From Schaedlerella glycyrrhizinilytica_A (GTDB lineage Bacteria > Bacillota > Clostridia > Lachnospirales > Lachnospiraceae): a stretch of DNA of 64,000 nucleotides. The notes beneath the pieces are model-generated. The model saw only the letters and a program-made list of their open reading frames with translations. It was not told the DNA's origin and did not search any database. The position numbers and the translations under genes were made by a program. The stretch is taken from NCBI RefSeq assembly GCF_042852765.1, contig NZ_AP031414.1; one strand, given 5' to 3'. Shown in pieces: positions 52,768-62,574 of the stretch. How positions within the stretch are numbered: the first letter of the stretch is position 1; every line of letters starts with the position of its first letter.

Positions 52768-55700
52768 TTATTCTTCTGTCACAGTTTCCTCTGCGTCGGC
52801 TTCTACCGCATCCGCTGCTTCCATTTCTGCTTCGGCAACATCCGCTTCTTCCACTGCCGCTTCCAGTTCTCCCTGCTCCATATCCAGTGCAAGAAGATCT
52901 TCATCGTCCAGTTCAGCCTCTTCTTCTGTCTTCAGTTCGGTATTCAGATGTACGTCGCGGTACTTCTTCATACCTGTACCTGCCGGAATATGTTTTCCGA
53001 TCAGAACATTTTCTTTCAGACCGATCAGGTGATCGACTTTTCCTTTGATCGCAGCTTCTGTCAGAACCTTTGTCGTCTCCTGGAAAGATGCTGCGGAGAG
53101 GAACGAATCCGTAGCAAGTGCGGCTTTCGTGATACCGAGCATGATCTGCTCTCCGGTTGCCGGCTCTTTACCCTCTTCTTCAAGCATTTCATTGACCTCG
53201 TTGAATTCCAGCACATTTGCCATGCTGCCCGGAAGAAATTCGCTGTCTCCCTTTTCTTCGATGCGGATCTTCTTCAGCATCTGACGCACAATGACCTCAA
53301 TATGCTTATCGTTGATCTCAACACCCTGCAGGCGGTATACACGCTGTACTTCTCTGAGCAGGTAATCCTGTGCGGCACGAAGACCTTTGATCTTCAGGAT
53401 GTCGTGCGGATTTACACTACCCTCTGTCAGCTCATCTCCGGCCTCCAGCACCTGTCCGTCACGGACTTTGATTCTGGAACCGTACGGGATCAGGTAAGCT
53501 TTGGACTCACCTGTCTGGTCATTCGTCACGATTACTTCACGTTTCTTCTTTGTATCGCTCAGAGTCGCAGTTCCTGCAAATTCTGTGATGATCGCAAGTC
53601 CTTTCGGCTTTCTCGCCTCAAACAACTCCTCGACACGAGGAAGACCCTGTGTGATATCGTCACCGGCAACTCCACCGGTATGGAACGTACGCATGGTCAG
53701 CTGTGTACCCGGCTCTCCGATGGACTGTGCGGCAATGATTCCGACAGCCTCTCCGACCTGAACCGCTTCTCCGGTCGCCATGTTGGCGCCGTAGCACTTG
53801 GAGCATACGCCGTTTTTACATTTACAGGTCAGGATCGTACGGATCTTCACTTTCTCAAGCGGATTTCCGTTCTCGTCCACACCATTCTTCATCACTTTCT
53901 CAGCACGCTTCGGTGTGATCATATGATTTGCTTTGACAATAACATTGCCCTCTTTATCTTTGATGTCCTCGCAGGAGAAACGTCCTGTGATACGCTCCTG
54001 CAGACTCTCGATTTCTTCATTTCCGTCCATGAATGCTTTGACATACATGCCCGGAATCTCTTTTCCGGTACCCTCCACGCAGTCGCTGTCATGGATGATC
54101 AGTTCCTGTGATACGTCTACAAGACGTCTTGTCAGGTAACCGGAATCGGCGGTACGAAGCGCGGTATCGGACAGACCTTTACGCGCTCCATGAGCAGACA
54201 TGAAGTACTCCAATACATCCAGACCCTCACGGAAGTTGGACTTGATCGGCAATTCGATCGTACGACCGGTCGTATCCGCCATCAATCCACGCATACCTGC
54301 AAGCTGTTTGATCTGTTTGTCGGAACCACGGGCTCCGGAATCTGCCATCATGAAGATGTTGTTATATTTGTCCAGACCGGAAAGCAGCGCCTCTGTCAGC
54401 TTATCATCGGTGTTCTTCCATGTCTCTACAACTTCTTTATAACGCTCTTCCTCTGTGATCAGACCACGTTTGTAGTTCTTTGTGATCTTATCCACAGTAT
54501 CCTGCGCTTCCTGGATCATCTGCGGTTTCTGCGGCGGCACGGTCATATCGGAAATAGATACGGTCATCGCAGCTCTTGTGGAATATTTATATCCGATCGC
54601 TTTGACGTCATCCAGAACTTCCGCTGTCTGTGTTGCGCCGTGTGTATTGATTACTTTTTCAAGGATCTGTTTTAACTGTTTCTTTCCGACATGGAAATCT
54701 ACTTCCAGTTTCAGTTCATTGCCCTCGATCTCACGATCCACAAATCCAAGATCCTGCGGGATGATCTCATTGAACAGGAGACGTCCCAATGTTGCGTCGA
54801 TCGTTCCTGTCTTCTCGCTTCCGTCCGGCATCGTCTTTGTCACGCGGACTTTGATCTTAGAGTGCAGTGTGATAAATCCGTTCTCATAAGCAAGGATTGC
54901 TTCACTTACGCTCTTGAAGAACATTCCCTCGCCTTTGACTCCCGGTCTTTCCTGCGTCAGATAGTAGATACCAAGTACCATATCCTGAGACGGAACGGCT
55001 ACCGGACCACCGTCAGACGGTTTCAGCAAGTTGTTCGGGGAGAGCAACAGGAAACGGCACTCTGCCTGTGCTTCCACGGAAAGCGGCACATGGACCGCCA
55101 TCTGGTCTCCGTCGAAATCGGCATTGTATGCGGTACATACGAGCGGATGCAGCTTGATCGCTTTACCCTCTACCAGGATCGGCTCAAATGCCTGAATACC
55201 AAGTCGGTGCAGTGTGGGGGCACGGTTCAGCATAACCGGATGTTCTTTGATCACTTCTTCGAGAACGTCCCAAACTTCCGGCTGCAGTCTCTCGACCATT
55301 TTCTTTGCATTTTTGATATTGTGCGCGGTTCCGTTGGCAACGAGTTCTTTCATAACAAATGGTTTAAACAGCTCGATCGCCATCTCTTTCGGCAGACCAC
55401 ACTGGTAAATCTTCAGCTCCGGTCCTACGACGATAACCGAACGTCCGGAATAGTCAACACGCTTACCAAGCAGGTTCTGACGGAAACGTCCGGACTTACC
55501 TTTCAGCATATCGGACAGAGATTTCAGTGCTCTGTTTCCTGGTCCCGTTACCGGACGACCACGGCGTCCGTTGTCGATCAATGCGTCAACCGCCTCCTGA
55601 AGCATACGCTTCTCGTTGCGCACGATGATATCCGGCGCGCCGAGTTCCAGCAGTCTTTTCAGACGGTTGTTACGGTTGATGATTCTTCTGTACAGGTCAT

Positions 55701-56484
55701 TCAAGTCGGAAGTTGCGAAACGACCTCCGTCAAGCTGTACCATCGGACGCAGATCCGGCGGGATAACCGGGATAGCATTTAAGATCATCCACTCCGGTTT
55801 GTTTCCGGATTCACGGAATGCTTCCACAACTTCCAGACGTTTTACGATTCTTGCGCGCTTCTGTCCGCTTGCATTTTCAAGAGCTGCCTGAAGTTCTGCA
55901 TACTCTTTTTCCAGATCAATCGCCTGAAGAAGTTCCTGAATTGCTTCGGCACCCATTCCTACACGGAAAGATTTGCCCCATTTTTCTCTTTCTTCCTGAT
56001 ACTCTGCTTCGGAAAGCACCTGTTTGTACTGGAGGGAAGTCTCTCCCTTATCCAGCACGATATAAGATGCAAAGTAAAGCACTCTCTCCAGAGTTCTCGG
56101 AGAAATGTCCAGGATCAGTCCCATACGGCTCGGGATGCCTTTGAAATACCAGATATGGGAAACCGGAGCAGCCAATGCGATGTGCCCCATACGTTCACGG
56201 CGCACACTCGCTTTGGTCACTTCTACGCCACAACGGTCGCAGACAACGCCTTTGTAGCGGATCTTTTTATATTTTCCACAGTGACACTCCCAGTCCTTGC
56301 TCGGTCCGAAAATCTTTTCACAGAACAGACCGTCTTTCTCTGGTTTCAATGTTCTATAGTTAATGGTCTCCGGCTTGGTAACCTCGCCTCTTGACCACTC
56401 CATGATCTTCTCCGGTGAAGCCAGACCGATTTTGATTGCATCAAATGTTAACGGCTGATATTGTTGTTCATTATTATTTGGCAT
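52768..56484 (-). CDS. rpoC: DNA-directed RNA polymerase subunit beta'
   Basis: This 1238-residue subunit carries the Zn-binding N-terminus CHCGKYKKIRYKGVVCDRCG (about 70-90) and the catalytic motif TAYNADFDGDQMAVHVPLSV (three Asp, about 450-470). The bridge helix region and trigger loop (GEPGTQLTMRTFHTGGVAGD) follow. The C-terminal tail (about 1190-1238) is acidic and Ala/Glu-rich (EEADVAEAEMEAADAVEADA). It follows rpoB by 14 nt, with AGGAGG before the ATG. Confidence 0.98.
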   Translation of the reverse strand: MPNNNEQQYQPLTFDAIKIGLASPEKIMEWSRGEVTKPETINYRTLKPEKDGLFCEKIFGPSKDWECHCGKYKKIRYKGVVCDRCGVEVTKASVRRERMGHIALAAPVSHIWYFKGIPSRMGLILDISPRTLERVLYFASYIVLDKGETSLQYKQVLSEAEYQEEREKWGKSFRVGMGAEAIQELLQAIDLEKEYAELQAALENASGQKRARIVKRLEVVEAFRESGNKPEWMILNAIPVIPPDLRPMVQLDGGRFATSDLNDLYRRIINRNNRLKRLLELGAPDIIVRNEKRMLQEAVDALIDNGRRGRPVTGPGNRALKSLSDMLKGKSGRFRQNLLGKRVDYSGRSVIVVGPELKIYQCGLPKEMAIELFKPFVMKELVANGTAHNIKNAKKMVERLQPEVWDVLEEVIKEHPVMLNRAPTLHRLGIQAFEPILVEGKAIKLHPLVCTAYNADFDGDQMAVHVPLSVEAQAECRFLLLSPNNLLKPSDGGPVAVPSQDMVLGIYYLTQERPGVKGEGMFFKSVSEAILAYENGFITLHSKIKVRVTKTMPDGSEKTGTIDATLGRLLFNEIIPQDLGFVDREIEGNELKLEVDFHVGKKQLKQILEKVINTHGATQTAEVLDDVKAIGYKYSTRAAMTVSISDMTVPPQKPQMIQEAQDTVDKITKNYKRGLITEEERYKEVVETWKNTDDKLTEALLSGLDKYNNIFMMADSGARGSDKQIKQLAGMRGLMADTTGRTIELPIKSNFREGLDVLEYFMSAHGARKGLSDTALRTADSGYLTRRLVDVSQELIIHDSDCVEGTGKEIPGMYVKAFMDGNEEIESLQERITGRFSCEDIKDKEGNVIVKANHMITPKRAEKVMKNGVDENGNPLEKVKIRTILTCKCKNGVCSKCYGANMATGEAVQVGEAVGIIAAQSIGEPGTQLTMRTFHTGGVAGDDITQGLPRVEELFEARKPKGLAIITEFAGTATLSDTKKKREVIVTNDQTGESKAYLIPYGSRIKVRDGQVLEAGDELTEGSVNPHDILKIKGLRAAQDYLLREVQRVYRLQGVEINDKHIEVIVRQMLKKIRIEEKGDSEFLPGSMANVLEFNEVNEMLEEEGKEPATGEQIMLGITKAALATDSFLSAASFQETTKVLTEAAIKGKVDHLIGLKENVLIGKHIPAGTGMKKYRDVHLNTELKTEEEAELDDEDLLALDMEQGELEAAVEEADVAEAEMEAADAVEADAEETVTEE

Positions 56485-56498
56485 AAAGTTGGCTCCTC

Positions 56499-59400
56499 CT
56501 ATTCTTCGTCAAAAAACTCATCGAATTCAATCTCATCCACTTCGGCAAGATCGTCTTCTTCCGGTTCCACATCCTCCAGTTTTCCGTCTACGAATTCCTG
56601 CTCGGTATAACCGTGGTCGCCATAGGATTCGTTGTCGTCACGATATCTTCTGTCTCCCTCGATGATCGAACGCAGGTCTGTCTCACCGTAATCTACGCTT
56701 TCCATGATCTCAACTTCTGTATTGTCATCACGGAGTACGCGTACATCCAGTGCAAGGGACTGCAGCTCTTTCAGCAATACCTTGAAAGATTCCGGAATTC
56801 CCGGTTCAGGGATGTTCTGACCTTTGATGATCGCCTCATATGTCTTCACACGTCCCACAACGTCGTCAGACTTCACAGTCAGGATCTCCTGCAGCGTATA
56901 GGATGCTCCATACGCCTCCAGAGCCCAAACCTCCATCTCTCCGAAACGCTGACCACCGAACTGGGCTTTTCCTCCCAGCGGCTGCTGTGTTACGAGTGAG
57001 TAAGGACCGGTAGAACGCGCATGGATCTTGTCGTCTACCAAGTGATGCAGTTTGAGGTAATGCATGTGTCCGATCGTAACCGGACTGTCAAAGAACTCTC
57101 CGGTACGTCCGTCTCTTAAACGTACTTTTCCGTCGCGGGAAAGCGGAACGCCTTTCCAAAGTGCACGGTGCGCACGGTTGTCATAGAGGTACTGGCGTAC
57201 TTCCGGAAGCAGTTCCTCTCCATGTTTCTTATCAAATTCTTCCCATTCCAGATTGACATAATCATTTGCCAGATCCAGAGTGTCCATAATATCGATCTCG
57301 TTTGCGCCATCGAAGACCGGTGTGGAAATGTTGAATCCAAGCGCTTTTGCCGCAAGACTCAGATGGATCTCAAGCACCTGTCCGATGTTCATACGGGACG
57401 GCACACCAAGCGGGTTCAGAACGATATCCAACGGACGTCCGTTCGGCAGATACGGCATATCTTCTACCGGAAGCACACGGGAAACGACACCCTTGTTACC
57501 ATGACGTCCGGCCATCTTGTCACCGACAGAGATCTTTCTCTTCTGTGCAATGTAAATGCGGACTGCCTGATTTACTCCCGGTGACAGCTCGTCGCCGTTC
57601 TCTCTTGTAAATACTTTCGCATCCACAACGATACCGTACTCTCCGTGCGGTACTTTCAGAGAAGTGTCGCGGACTTCACGCGCTTTCTCACCGAAGATCG
57701 CTCTCAGCAGACGCTCTTCCGCTGTCAGTTCTGTCTCTCCTTTCGGCGTTACTTTTCCGACCAGGATATCTCCTGCTCGGACTTCTGCACCGATGCGGAT
57801 GATTCCTCTCTCATCAAGATCTTTCAGCGCATCGTCGCCGACTCCCGGAATATCTCTTGTGATCTCTTCCGGTCCGAGTTTTGTATCACGGGCTTCCGCC
57901 TCATATTCTTCAATATGGACAGAAGTATAAACGTCATCCTGTACGAGACGCTCGCTCAACAGAACGGCATCCTCGTAGTTGTAACCCTCCCAGGTCATAA
58001 ATCCGATCAGCGGGTTTTTACCAAGCGCCATCTCACCCTTGGATGTGGACGGACCGTCTGCAATGACCTGTCCTTCTTCCACTCTCTCGCCCTTGTCAAC
58101 GATCGGTCTCTGGTTGTAGCAGTTGCTCTGGTTACTTCTCTGGAACTTGGTCAGTTTGTAGCTCTTCTTGGATCCGTCGTCATGTTTGATCGTGATCTCT
58201 GTGGAAGTAGAACGCTCCACAACACCAGCTTTTTCTGCCACGATGCAGACGCCGGAGTCAACTGCCGCTTTTACTTCCATACCTGTTCCGACTACCGGAG
58301 CTTCGGTTGTCAGAAGCGGAACTGCCTGACGCTGCATGTTGGATCCCATCAGCGCACGGTTCGCATCGTCATTTTCCAGGAAAGGAATGAGCGCTGTCGC
58401 CACGGAGAATACCATCTTCGGAGAAACGTCCATGTAATCGAACTTGCTTCTCTCATATTCCTGTGTCTCTTCACGGTAACGACCGGATACATTCTTACGG
58501 ACAAAATGTCCCTCTGCGTCCAGAGCCTCATTCGCCTGTGCCACATGATAATTATCTTCTTCATCCGCAGTCATATATACGACTTCATCCGTAACGACCG
58601 GATTCTGCGGATCTGTCTTGTCGATCTTTCTGTACGGAGCCTCGATAAATCCGTACTGGTTGATTCTCGCATAGCATGCCAGAGAGTTGATCAAACCGAT
58701 GTTCGGTCCCTCAGGCGTCTCGATCGGACACATTCTTCCGTAATGGGAATAGTGAACGTCACGGACCTCAAATCCTGCACGGTCACGGGAAAGTCCTCCC
58801 GGTCCCAATGCGGAGAGACGTCTCTTATGTGTCAGCTCTCCAAGCGGGTTGTTCTGATCCATAAACTGGGACAGCTGAGAAGATCCGAAGAACTCTTTTA
58901 CAGCTGCTGTTACCGGTTTGATGTTGATCAGTGACTGCGGAGAAATTCCATCCTGATCCTGCGTCGTCATACGCTCGCGGACCACTCTCTCCAGACGGGA
59001 CAGACCGATTCTGTACTGATTCTGCAGAAGTTCTCCGACTGCACGGATACGACGGTTGCCAAGGTGGTCAATATCATCGTCATTTCCCATGCCGTATTCA
59101 AGATGGATATTGTAGTTAATGGAAGCAAAAATATCTTCCTTTGTAATATGTTTTGGGATCAGATCGTGGATGTCTCTCTTGATCGCCGCTTTCAGCTCTT
59201 CCACGTCTCCTTCTGTCTCCTCAAGCAATCCCTCCAGAACCGGATAGTATACCTGTTCTGTCACACCGACCTCAGTCGGGTCGATATCTACAACTGCCTG
59301 CAGATCTACCATCATATTGGAAAGGATCTTGATATTGCGGGACTCGTCCTCTCCCTCTACCCAGATATACGGAACTGCCGCATTCTGGATCTCGTCTGCC

Positions 59401-60353
59401 AGTTCTCTTGTGATCGTTGTTCCCTTTTCGGCAACCATTTCGCCCGTCACACAACTGATCACATCTTCTGCCAGCACACGACCTTTGACACGGTTTTTCA
59501 GAGCCAGTTTTTTATTGAATTTGTAACGTCCTACTTTTGCAAGATCATAACGTCTTGCATCAAAGAACATACTTGTGATCAGACTTTCCGCGCTGTCCAC
59601 TGCCAGCGGCTCGCCCGGACGGATCTTTTTGTACAGTTCTAACAGACCCTCCTGATAATTCTCAGCAGTGTCCTTTCCAAAACTTGCAAGGATCTTCGGC
59701 TCTTCACCGAACATCTCAACGATCTCCGCGTTCGTTCCGACACCAAGCGCACGGATCAGCACTGTGATCGGCACTTTACGCGTACGGTCAACCCTTACAT
59801 AGAAAACGTCATTGGAGTCTGTCTCGTATTCCAGCCATGCTCCACGGTTCGGGATCACAGTAGAAGAATACAGTTCTTTTCCGATCTTATCATGCGCGAT
59901 TCCGTAGTAAATTCCCGGGGAACGCACAAGCTGGCTGACGATAACACGCTCGGCACCGTTGATTACGAACGTACCGGTCTTTGTCATCAGCGGAAAATCT
60001 CCCATGAAGATTTCATGTTCGTTGATCTCATCATTCTCTTTGTTGTAAAGTCTCACTTTCACTTTCAGAGGTGCGGCATATGTCGCATCACGTTCTTTAC
60101 ACTCGTCGATCGTGTACTTTACTTCATCCTCGCAGAGTCTGAAATCGACGAATTCCAGACTGAAATGACCGCTGTAATCTGCGATCGGGGAAATGTCATC
60201 GAATACCTCTCTCAGACCTTCGCTCAGAAACCACTCGTATGAGTTCTTCTGAACTTCGATGAGATTCGGCATTTCCAGCACTTCTTTTTGTCTGGAATAG
60301 CTCATGCGTGAACTTTTTCCGTTTGTGATGGGACGAATTCTGTTTTTCTCCAT
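56499..60353 (-). CDS. rpoB: DNA-directed RNA polymerase subunit beta
   Basis: This 1284-residue subunit has its rifampicin-pocket region around FGSSQLSQFMDQNNPLGELT, then KRRLSALGPGGLSRDRAG; the known resistance positions (His of THKRR, Asp of MDQ, Ser of RRLS) look wild type. The active-site lysine regions GRHGNKGVVSRVLPVEDMPY and GGKAQFGGQRFGEMEVWALE are intact. The C-terminus is acidic (EEDDLAEVDEIEFDEF). The start at 60353 (MEKNRIRPIT) has GAGGAG about 10 nt upstream; the six-residue extension to 60371 overlaps that site. It has its own promoter. Confidence 0.98.
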   Translation of the reverse strand: MEKNRIRPITNGKSSRMSYSRQKEVLEMPNLIEVQKNSYEWFLSEGLREVFDDISPIADYSGHFSLEFVDFRLCEDEVKYTIDECKERDATYAAPLKVKVRLYNKENDEINEHEIFMGDFPLMTKTGTFVINGAERVIVSQLVRSPGIYYGIAHDKIGKELYSSTVIPNRGAWLEYETDSNDVFYVRVDRTRKVPITVLIRALGVGTNAEIVEMFGEEPKILASFGKDTAENYQEGLLELYKKIRPGEPLAVDSAESLITSMFFDARRYDLAKVGRYKFNKKLALKNRVKGRVLAEDVISCVTGEMVAEKGTTITRELADEIQNAAVPYIWVEGEDESRNIKILSNMMVDLQAVVDIDPTEVGVTEQVYYPVLEGLLEETEGDVEELKAAIKRDIHDLIPKHITKEDIFASINYNIHLEYGMGNDDDIDHLGNRRIRAVGELLQNQYRIGLSRLERVVRERMTTQDQDGISPQSLINIKPVTAAVKEFFGSSQLSQFMDQNNPLGELTHKRRLSALGPGGLSRDRAGFEVRDVHYSHYGRMCPIETPEGPNIGLINSLACYARINQYGFIEAPYRKIDKTDPQNPVVTDEVVYMTADEEDNYHVAQANEALDAEGHFVRKNVSGRYREETQEYERSKFDYMDVSPKMVFSVATALIPFLENDDANRALMGSNMQRQAVPLLTTEAPVVGTGMEVKAAVDSGVCIVAEKAGVVERSTSTEITIKHDDGSKKSYKLTKFQRSNQSNCYNQRPIVDKGERVEEGQVIADGPSTSKGEMALGKNPLIGFMTWEGYNYEDAVLLSERLVQDDVYTSVHIEEYEAEARDTKLGPEEITRDIPGVGDDALKDLDERGIIRIGAEVRAGDILVGKVTPKGETELTAEERLLRAIFGEKAREVRDTSLKVPHGEYGIVVDAKVFTRENGDELSPGVNQAVRIYIAQKRKISVGDKMAGRHGNKGVVSRVLPVEDMPYLPNGRPLDIVLNPLGVPSRMNIGQVLEIHLSLAAKALGFNISTPVFDGANEIDIMDTLDLANDYVNLEWEEFDKKHGEELLPEVRQYLYDNRAHRALWKGVPLSRDGKVRLRDGRTGEFFDSPVTIGHMHYLKLHHLVDDKIHARSTGPYSLVTQQPLGGKAQFGGQRFGEMEVWALEAYGASYTLQEILTVKSDDVVGRVKTYEAIIKGQNIPEPGIPESFKVLLKELQSLALDVRVLRDDNTEVEIMESVDYGETDLRSIIEGDRRYRDDNESYGDHGYTEQEFVDGKLEDVEPEEDDLAEVDEIEFDEFFDEE

Positions 60354-60528
60354 TGACGTTTCACTCCTCATATATTTTTTTGCGGGTATGAACTCTACCC
60401 AGTCATACTTCCCTGTTCAGTAATACTCTGCCACTGCAAAAGTATCACACTCTATAATAAGAAAAGAGCCATGTGCATCAGTAAATGTAATCTATAATGG
60501 CATACCTTTCCATAATAGCGCATTTTTT

Positions 60529-60558
60529 ACTATATCACAAAGCTCTTTCTGATGTCAA
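60529..60558 (-). promoter_or_regulatory. Promoter of rpoB-rpoC
   Basis: TTGACA (complement of 60553-60558) and TATAGT (complement of 60529-60534) are 18 bp apart, about 170 nt upstream of rpoB. With the rplL terminator just upstream, this makes rpoBC independent of rplJL. The 367-nt rplL-rpoB gap holds no gene that I can see. Confidence 0.65.
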
Positions 60559-60687
60559 CCGTTTTTCTCCATTTTTATCAAAAAACTCTTGACATATTTT
60601 CTTTTTTGTGGTAATTGACATTTTCATCACTCTCCGGCAAACAAAAACCCGTCAAACTGCTCTGTTCACATATCAGATAACAGAAAA

Positions 60688-60714
60688 GCCGCAAATGACT
60701 TTCTCATCTGCGGC
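60688..60714 (-). terminator. Intrinsic terminator after rplL
   Basis: GCCGCAAATGA (60688-60698) pairs with TCATCTGCGGC (60704-60714), and the leftward RNA continues into CTTTTCTG. It probably reduces but may not stop readthrough into rpoB. Confidence 0.72.
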
Positions 60715-60738
60715 CGTAATCTTCTGTCAGAAATGAAA

Positions 60739-61113
60739 TTATTTCATGTTAACTTCTGCACCCTCAGCTTCCAGTTTAGCTTTCAGCTCTTCAGCTTCTG
60801 CTTTGGAGATTCCTTCTTTGATCACTTTCGGAGCTCCGTCAACAAGCTCTTTTGCTTCTTTCAGTCCAAGTCCTGTTACTTCACGAACAACTTTGATAAC
60901 TTTAACTTTGGAAGCTCCTGCAGATACAAGCTCTACATCGAACTCATCTTTCTCTTCTGCTGCTGCAGCTCCGTCTCCTGCTGCTGCAACTACAACACCT
61001 GCTGCTGCAGATACACCGAATTCTTCTTCGCATGCTTTTACTAATTCATTCAGTTCTAATACTGATAACTCTTTGATTGCTTCAATCATTTCAGCTGTTG
61101 TCAATTTAGCCAT
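60739..61113 (-). CDS. rplL: 50S ribosomal protein L7/L12
   Basis: This 124-residue stalk protein has the N-terminal dimerisation helices LTTAEMIEAIKELSVLELNE and an Ala-rich hinge (AAAGVVVAAAGDGAAAAEEK). The C-terminal factor-binding domain follows (VIKVVREVTGLGLKEAKELV, then GAPKVIKEGI). The start at 61113 gives MAKLTTAEM with GGAGG upstream. It is 96 nt after rplJ. Confidence 0.97.
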   Translation of the reverse strand: MAKLTTAEMIEAIKELSVLELNELVKACEEEFGVSAAAGVVVAAAGDGAAAAEEKDEFDVELVSAGASKVKVIKVVREVTGLGLKEAKELVDGAPKVIKEGISKAEAEELKAKLEAEGAEVNMK

Positions 61114-61209
61114 TTTGATATCCTCCATTTTTAAAATTTTATCTGCCGCTCATATGCGGCTTTCCATTTGTTTTCTGATTAAATCGTCCCGCCTGCGGCG
61201 AGTACCTGA

Positions 61210-61752
61210 TTACTCCTCTGTTGCCGGAGCTTCTTCTGCTGCTTCAGCCGGAGCCTCAGCTGCAACCTCGCCGTCTTTCTCAGCGATCTGCTTAATAACA
61301 CGAGCGAAGTTTGTGATAGGTGACTGCATACTTCCAAGCAATCTGGACAGCAGCACTTCTCTTGACGGGATCTTAGCCAGTTCGTTAAGACCTGCTACGT
61401 CATATACTGTTCCTTCTACTACACCGGCTTTCATCTCCAGTTTGTCTGCTGTCTTAGCAAACTCTGCAAGGATTCTTGCCGGAGCTGTCGCATCGTCTTT
61501 GGACACGCAAAGTGCGCTCGGTCCCTCTAAATACTCATCCAGACCTGCGAACTCTGTTCCCTCAAATGCTCTCTTCATCATTGTGTTCTTGCAAACTTTG
61601 TAAAGAACACCAGCTTCTCTAAGCTGTTTACGAAGCTCTGTATCCTGTGCTACTGTAAGTCCACGGTAGTCAACAAGAACAACAGACTGAGCGTCTTTGA
61701 TGTCTTCTGCGATAGCTGCTACGATTGGTTGTTTTAATTCAACTTTTGCCAC
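61210..61752 (-). CDS. rplJ: 50S ribosomal protein L10 (GTG start)
   Basis: This 180-residue stalk base protein anchors L7/L12. It begins VAKVELKQPIVAAIAEDIKD with GTG at 61752; a GTG at 61764 lies on the AAGGAGG site itself and is excluded. NTMMKRAFEGTEFAGLDEYL and the C-terminal helix that binds L7/L12 are present. An Ala/Glu-rich tail (AEAPAEAAEEAPATEE) is common in the family. The gene is preceded by an L10-type leader and a terminator-like attenuator. Confidence 0.96.
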   Translation of the reverse strand: MAKVELKQPIVAAIAEDIKDAQSVVLVDYRGLTVAQDTELRKQLREAGVLYKVCKNTMMKRAFEGTEFAGLDEYLEGPSALCVSKDDATAPARILAEFAKTADKLEMKAGVVEGTVYDVAGLNELAKIPSREVLLSRLLGSMQSPITNFARVIKQIAEKDGEVAAEAPAEAAEEAPATEE

Positions 61753-61892
61753 GTTCTGGTGCACCTCCTTATAGATTTTGAATGACTGCTCCAGATAAAA
61801 TAAGAATTCTGCTTCGCAGGATTCTCCGCCTACGGCGGAGCTACAAAGCAGCTATATTCCAAGCCGCCGCAGTGCGATCCCGCGGAGCGTTT

Positions 61893-61924
61893 TTATTCGA
61901 TAGGATACCATTCCTATCGAATAA
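61893..61924. repeat. Perfect 12-bp inverted repeat in the rplJ leader
   Basis: TTATTCGATAGG (61893-61904) pairs perfectly with CCTATCGAATAA (61913-61924) around an 8-nt loop. It sits between the attenuator and rplJ. Two more short hairpins follow toward rplJ (CTCCGCC with GGCGGAG near 61830; ATTCTGC with GCAGGAT near 61810). Confidence 0.7.
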
Positions 61925-61930
61925 TAAAAA

Positions 61931-61957
61931 ATCCTCCGGCTCGAAGCACAGAGGATT
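61931..61957 (-). terminator. Attenuator-like terminator in the rplJ leader
   Basis: AATCCTC (61931-61937, with the preceding A-run as T on the leftward RNA) pairs with GAGGATT (to 61957) around a loop containing CTTCGAGCC. It lies between the L10-leader core and rplJ, as expected for transcription attenuation of the operon. Confidence 0.75.
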
Positions 61958-61984
61958 ACTAAGTCATCTTCTAAAAGAATCTTG

Positions 61985-62046
61985 TCTTCCTCGGCAGGCG
62001 TTTTAAACCTTATGCCTAACGGCACCTGCTGTCTTCGGCAGTCAAT
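61985..62046 (-). ncRNA. L10 leader RNA (ribosomal protein autoregulation)
   Basis: The leftward RNA reads GACTGCCGAAGACAGCAGG and later CCTGCCGAGG, the conserved elements of the Firmicutes L10(L12)4 leader. Binding of L10-L12 to this kink-turn-like structure represses rplJ-rplL. The attenuator (61931-61957) follows directly. Confidence 0.78.
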
Positions 62047-62055
62047 TGCTATAAT

Positions 62056-62084
62056 AGATTATCATTCCACTCAGGAAATGTCAA
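62056..62084 (-). promoter_or_regulatory. Promoter of rplJ-rplL
   Basis: TTGACA (complement of 62079-62084) and TAATCT (complement of 62056-62061) are 17 bp apart, starting the RNA just ahead of the L10-leader core. rplJL is therefore transcribed independently of rplA. Confidence 0.7.
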
Positions 62085-62148
62085 GTGTTTTTTATATTTT
62101 TCAAGAATACTCTCTTGTCCCTTTTGATCGACAGTTGAAACGGTCAAT

Positions 62149-62574
62149 CTATAACGTATTCATTTCATCAAAATCCTGATAATATTTCTCCATGGAATCT
62201 CTCAGTTTTACAAACAAATGATAATATTCATCTACGATAACCTGAAATCTTGTTGCCGCAAAAGTCCCGTCATAATCATGCGCCAACCGATTTCTGTCCT
62301 TTAACATCTGTATCCATCTATCATCATTGATCAGCCCGTTCTGAAAAGCCTGCTGCAACGTCCCTCTTGGAGATCCTAATGAAAAGTCAAGAACCCCTAA
62401 TTGCTTCACCAAAATATCTTTCATGATTTTCCAGGAAATATCAAACGTAAGATTAAAATTTAAAACGGTCGCTTCCAATACAAAATCTGCTTTTGGATCT
62501 GCCGTACAGCTTTTTTCCAAACTCTTTAAACTTTTGCAAAACGTATTGTATCGATTAATAAATTTGTTTTCCAT
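62149..62574 (-). CDS. HEPN-domain protein (HI0074/HepT type)
   Basis: This 141-residue helical protein contains the HEPN RNase motif RNRLAHDY (R-x4-H-x-Y, about 109-116). The HI0074-like LNFNLTFDISWKIMKDILVK and SPRGTLQQAFQNGLINDD are also visible. In HepT/MntA systems the HEPN RNase is the toxin, neutralised by adenylylation. The start ATG at 62574 lies 20 nt inside the nucleotidyltransferase gene, so the two are translationally coupled. It stops at 62149, 65 nt beyond the rplJ promoter. Confidence 0.85.
   Translation of the reverse strand: MENKFINRYNTFCKSLKSLEKSCTADPKADFVLEATVLNFNLTFDISWKIMKDILVKQLGVLDFSLGSPRGTLQQAFQNGLINDDRWIQMLKDRNRLAHDYDGTFAATRFQVIVDEYYHLFVKLRDSMEKYYQDFDEMNTL

Noticed and set aside
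60589..60617. Rightward TTGACA/TAATTG promoter-like pair in the rplL-rpoB gap
   Set aside because: It leads only into antisense of rplL with no rightward gene, so it is likely chance in AT-rich DNA.
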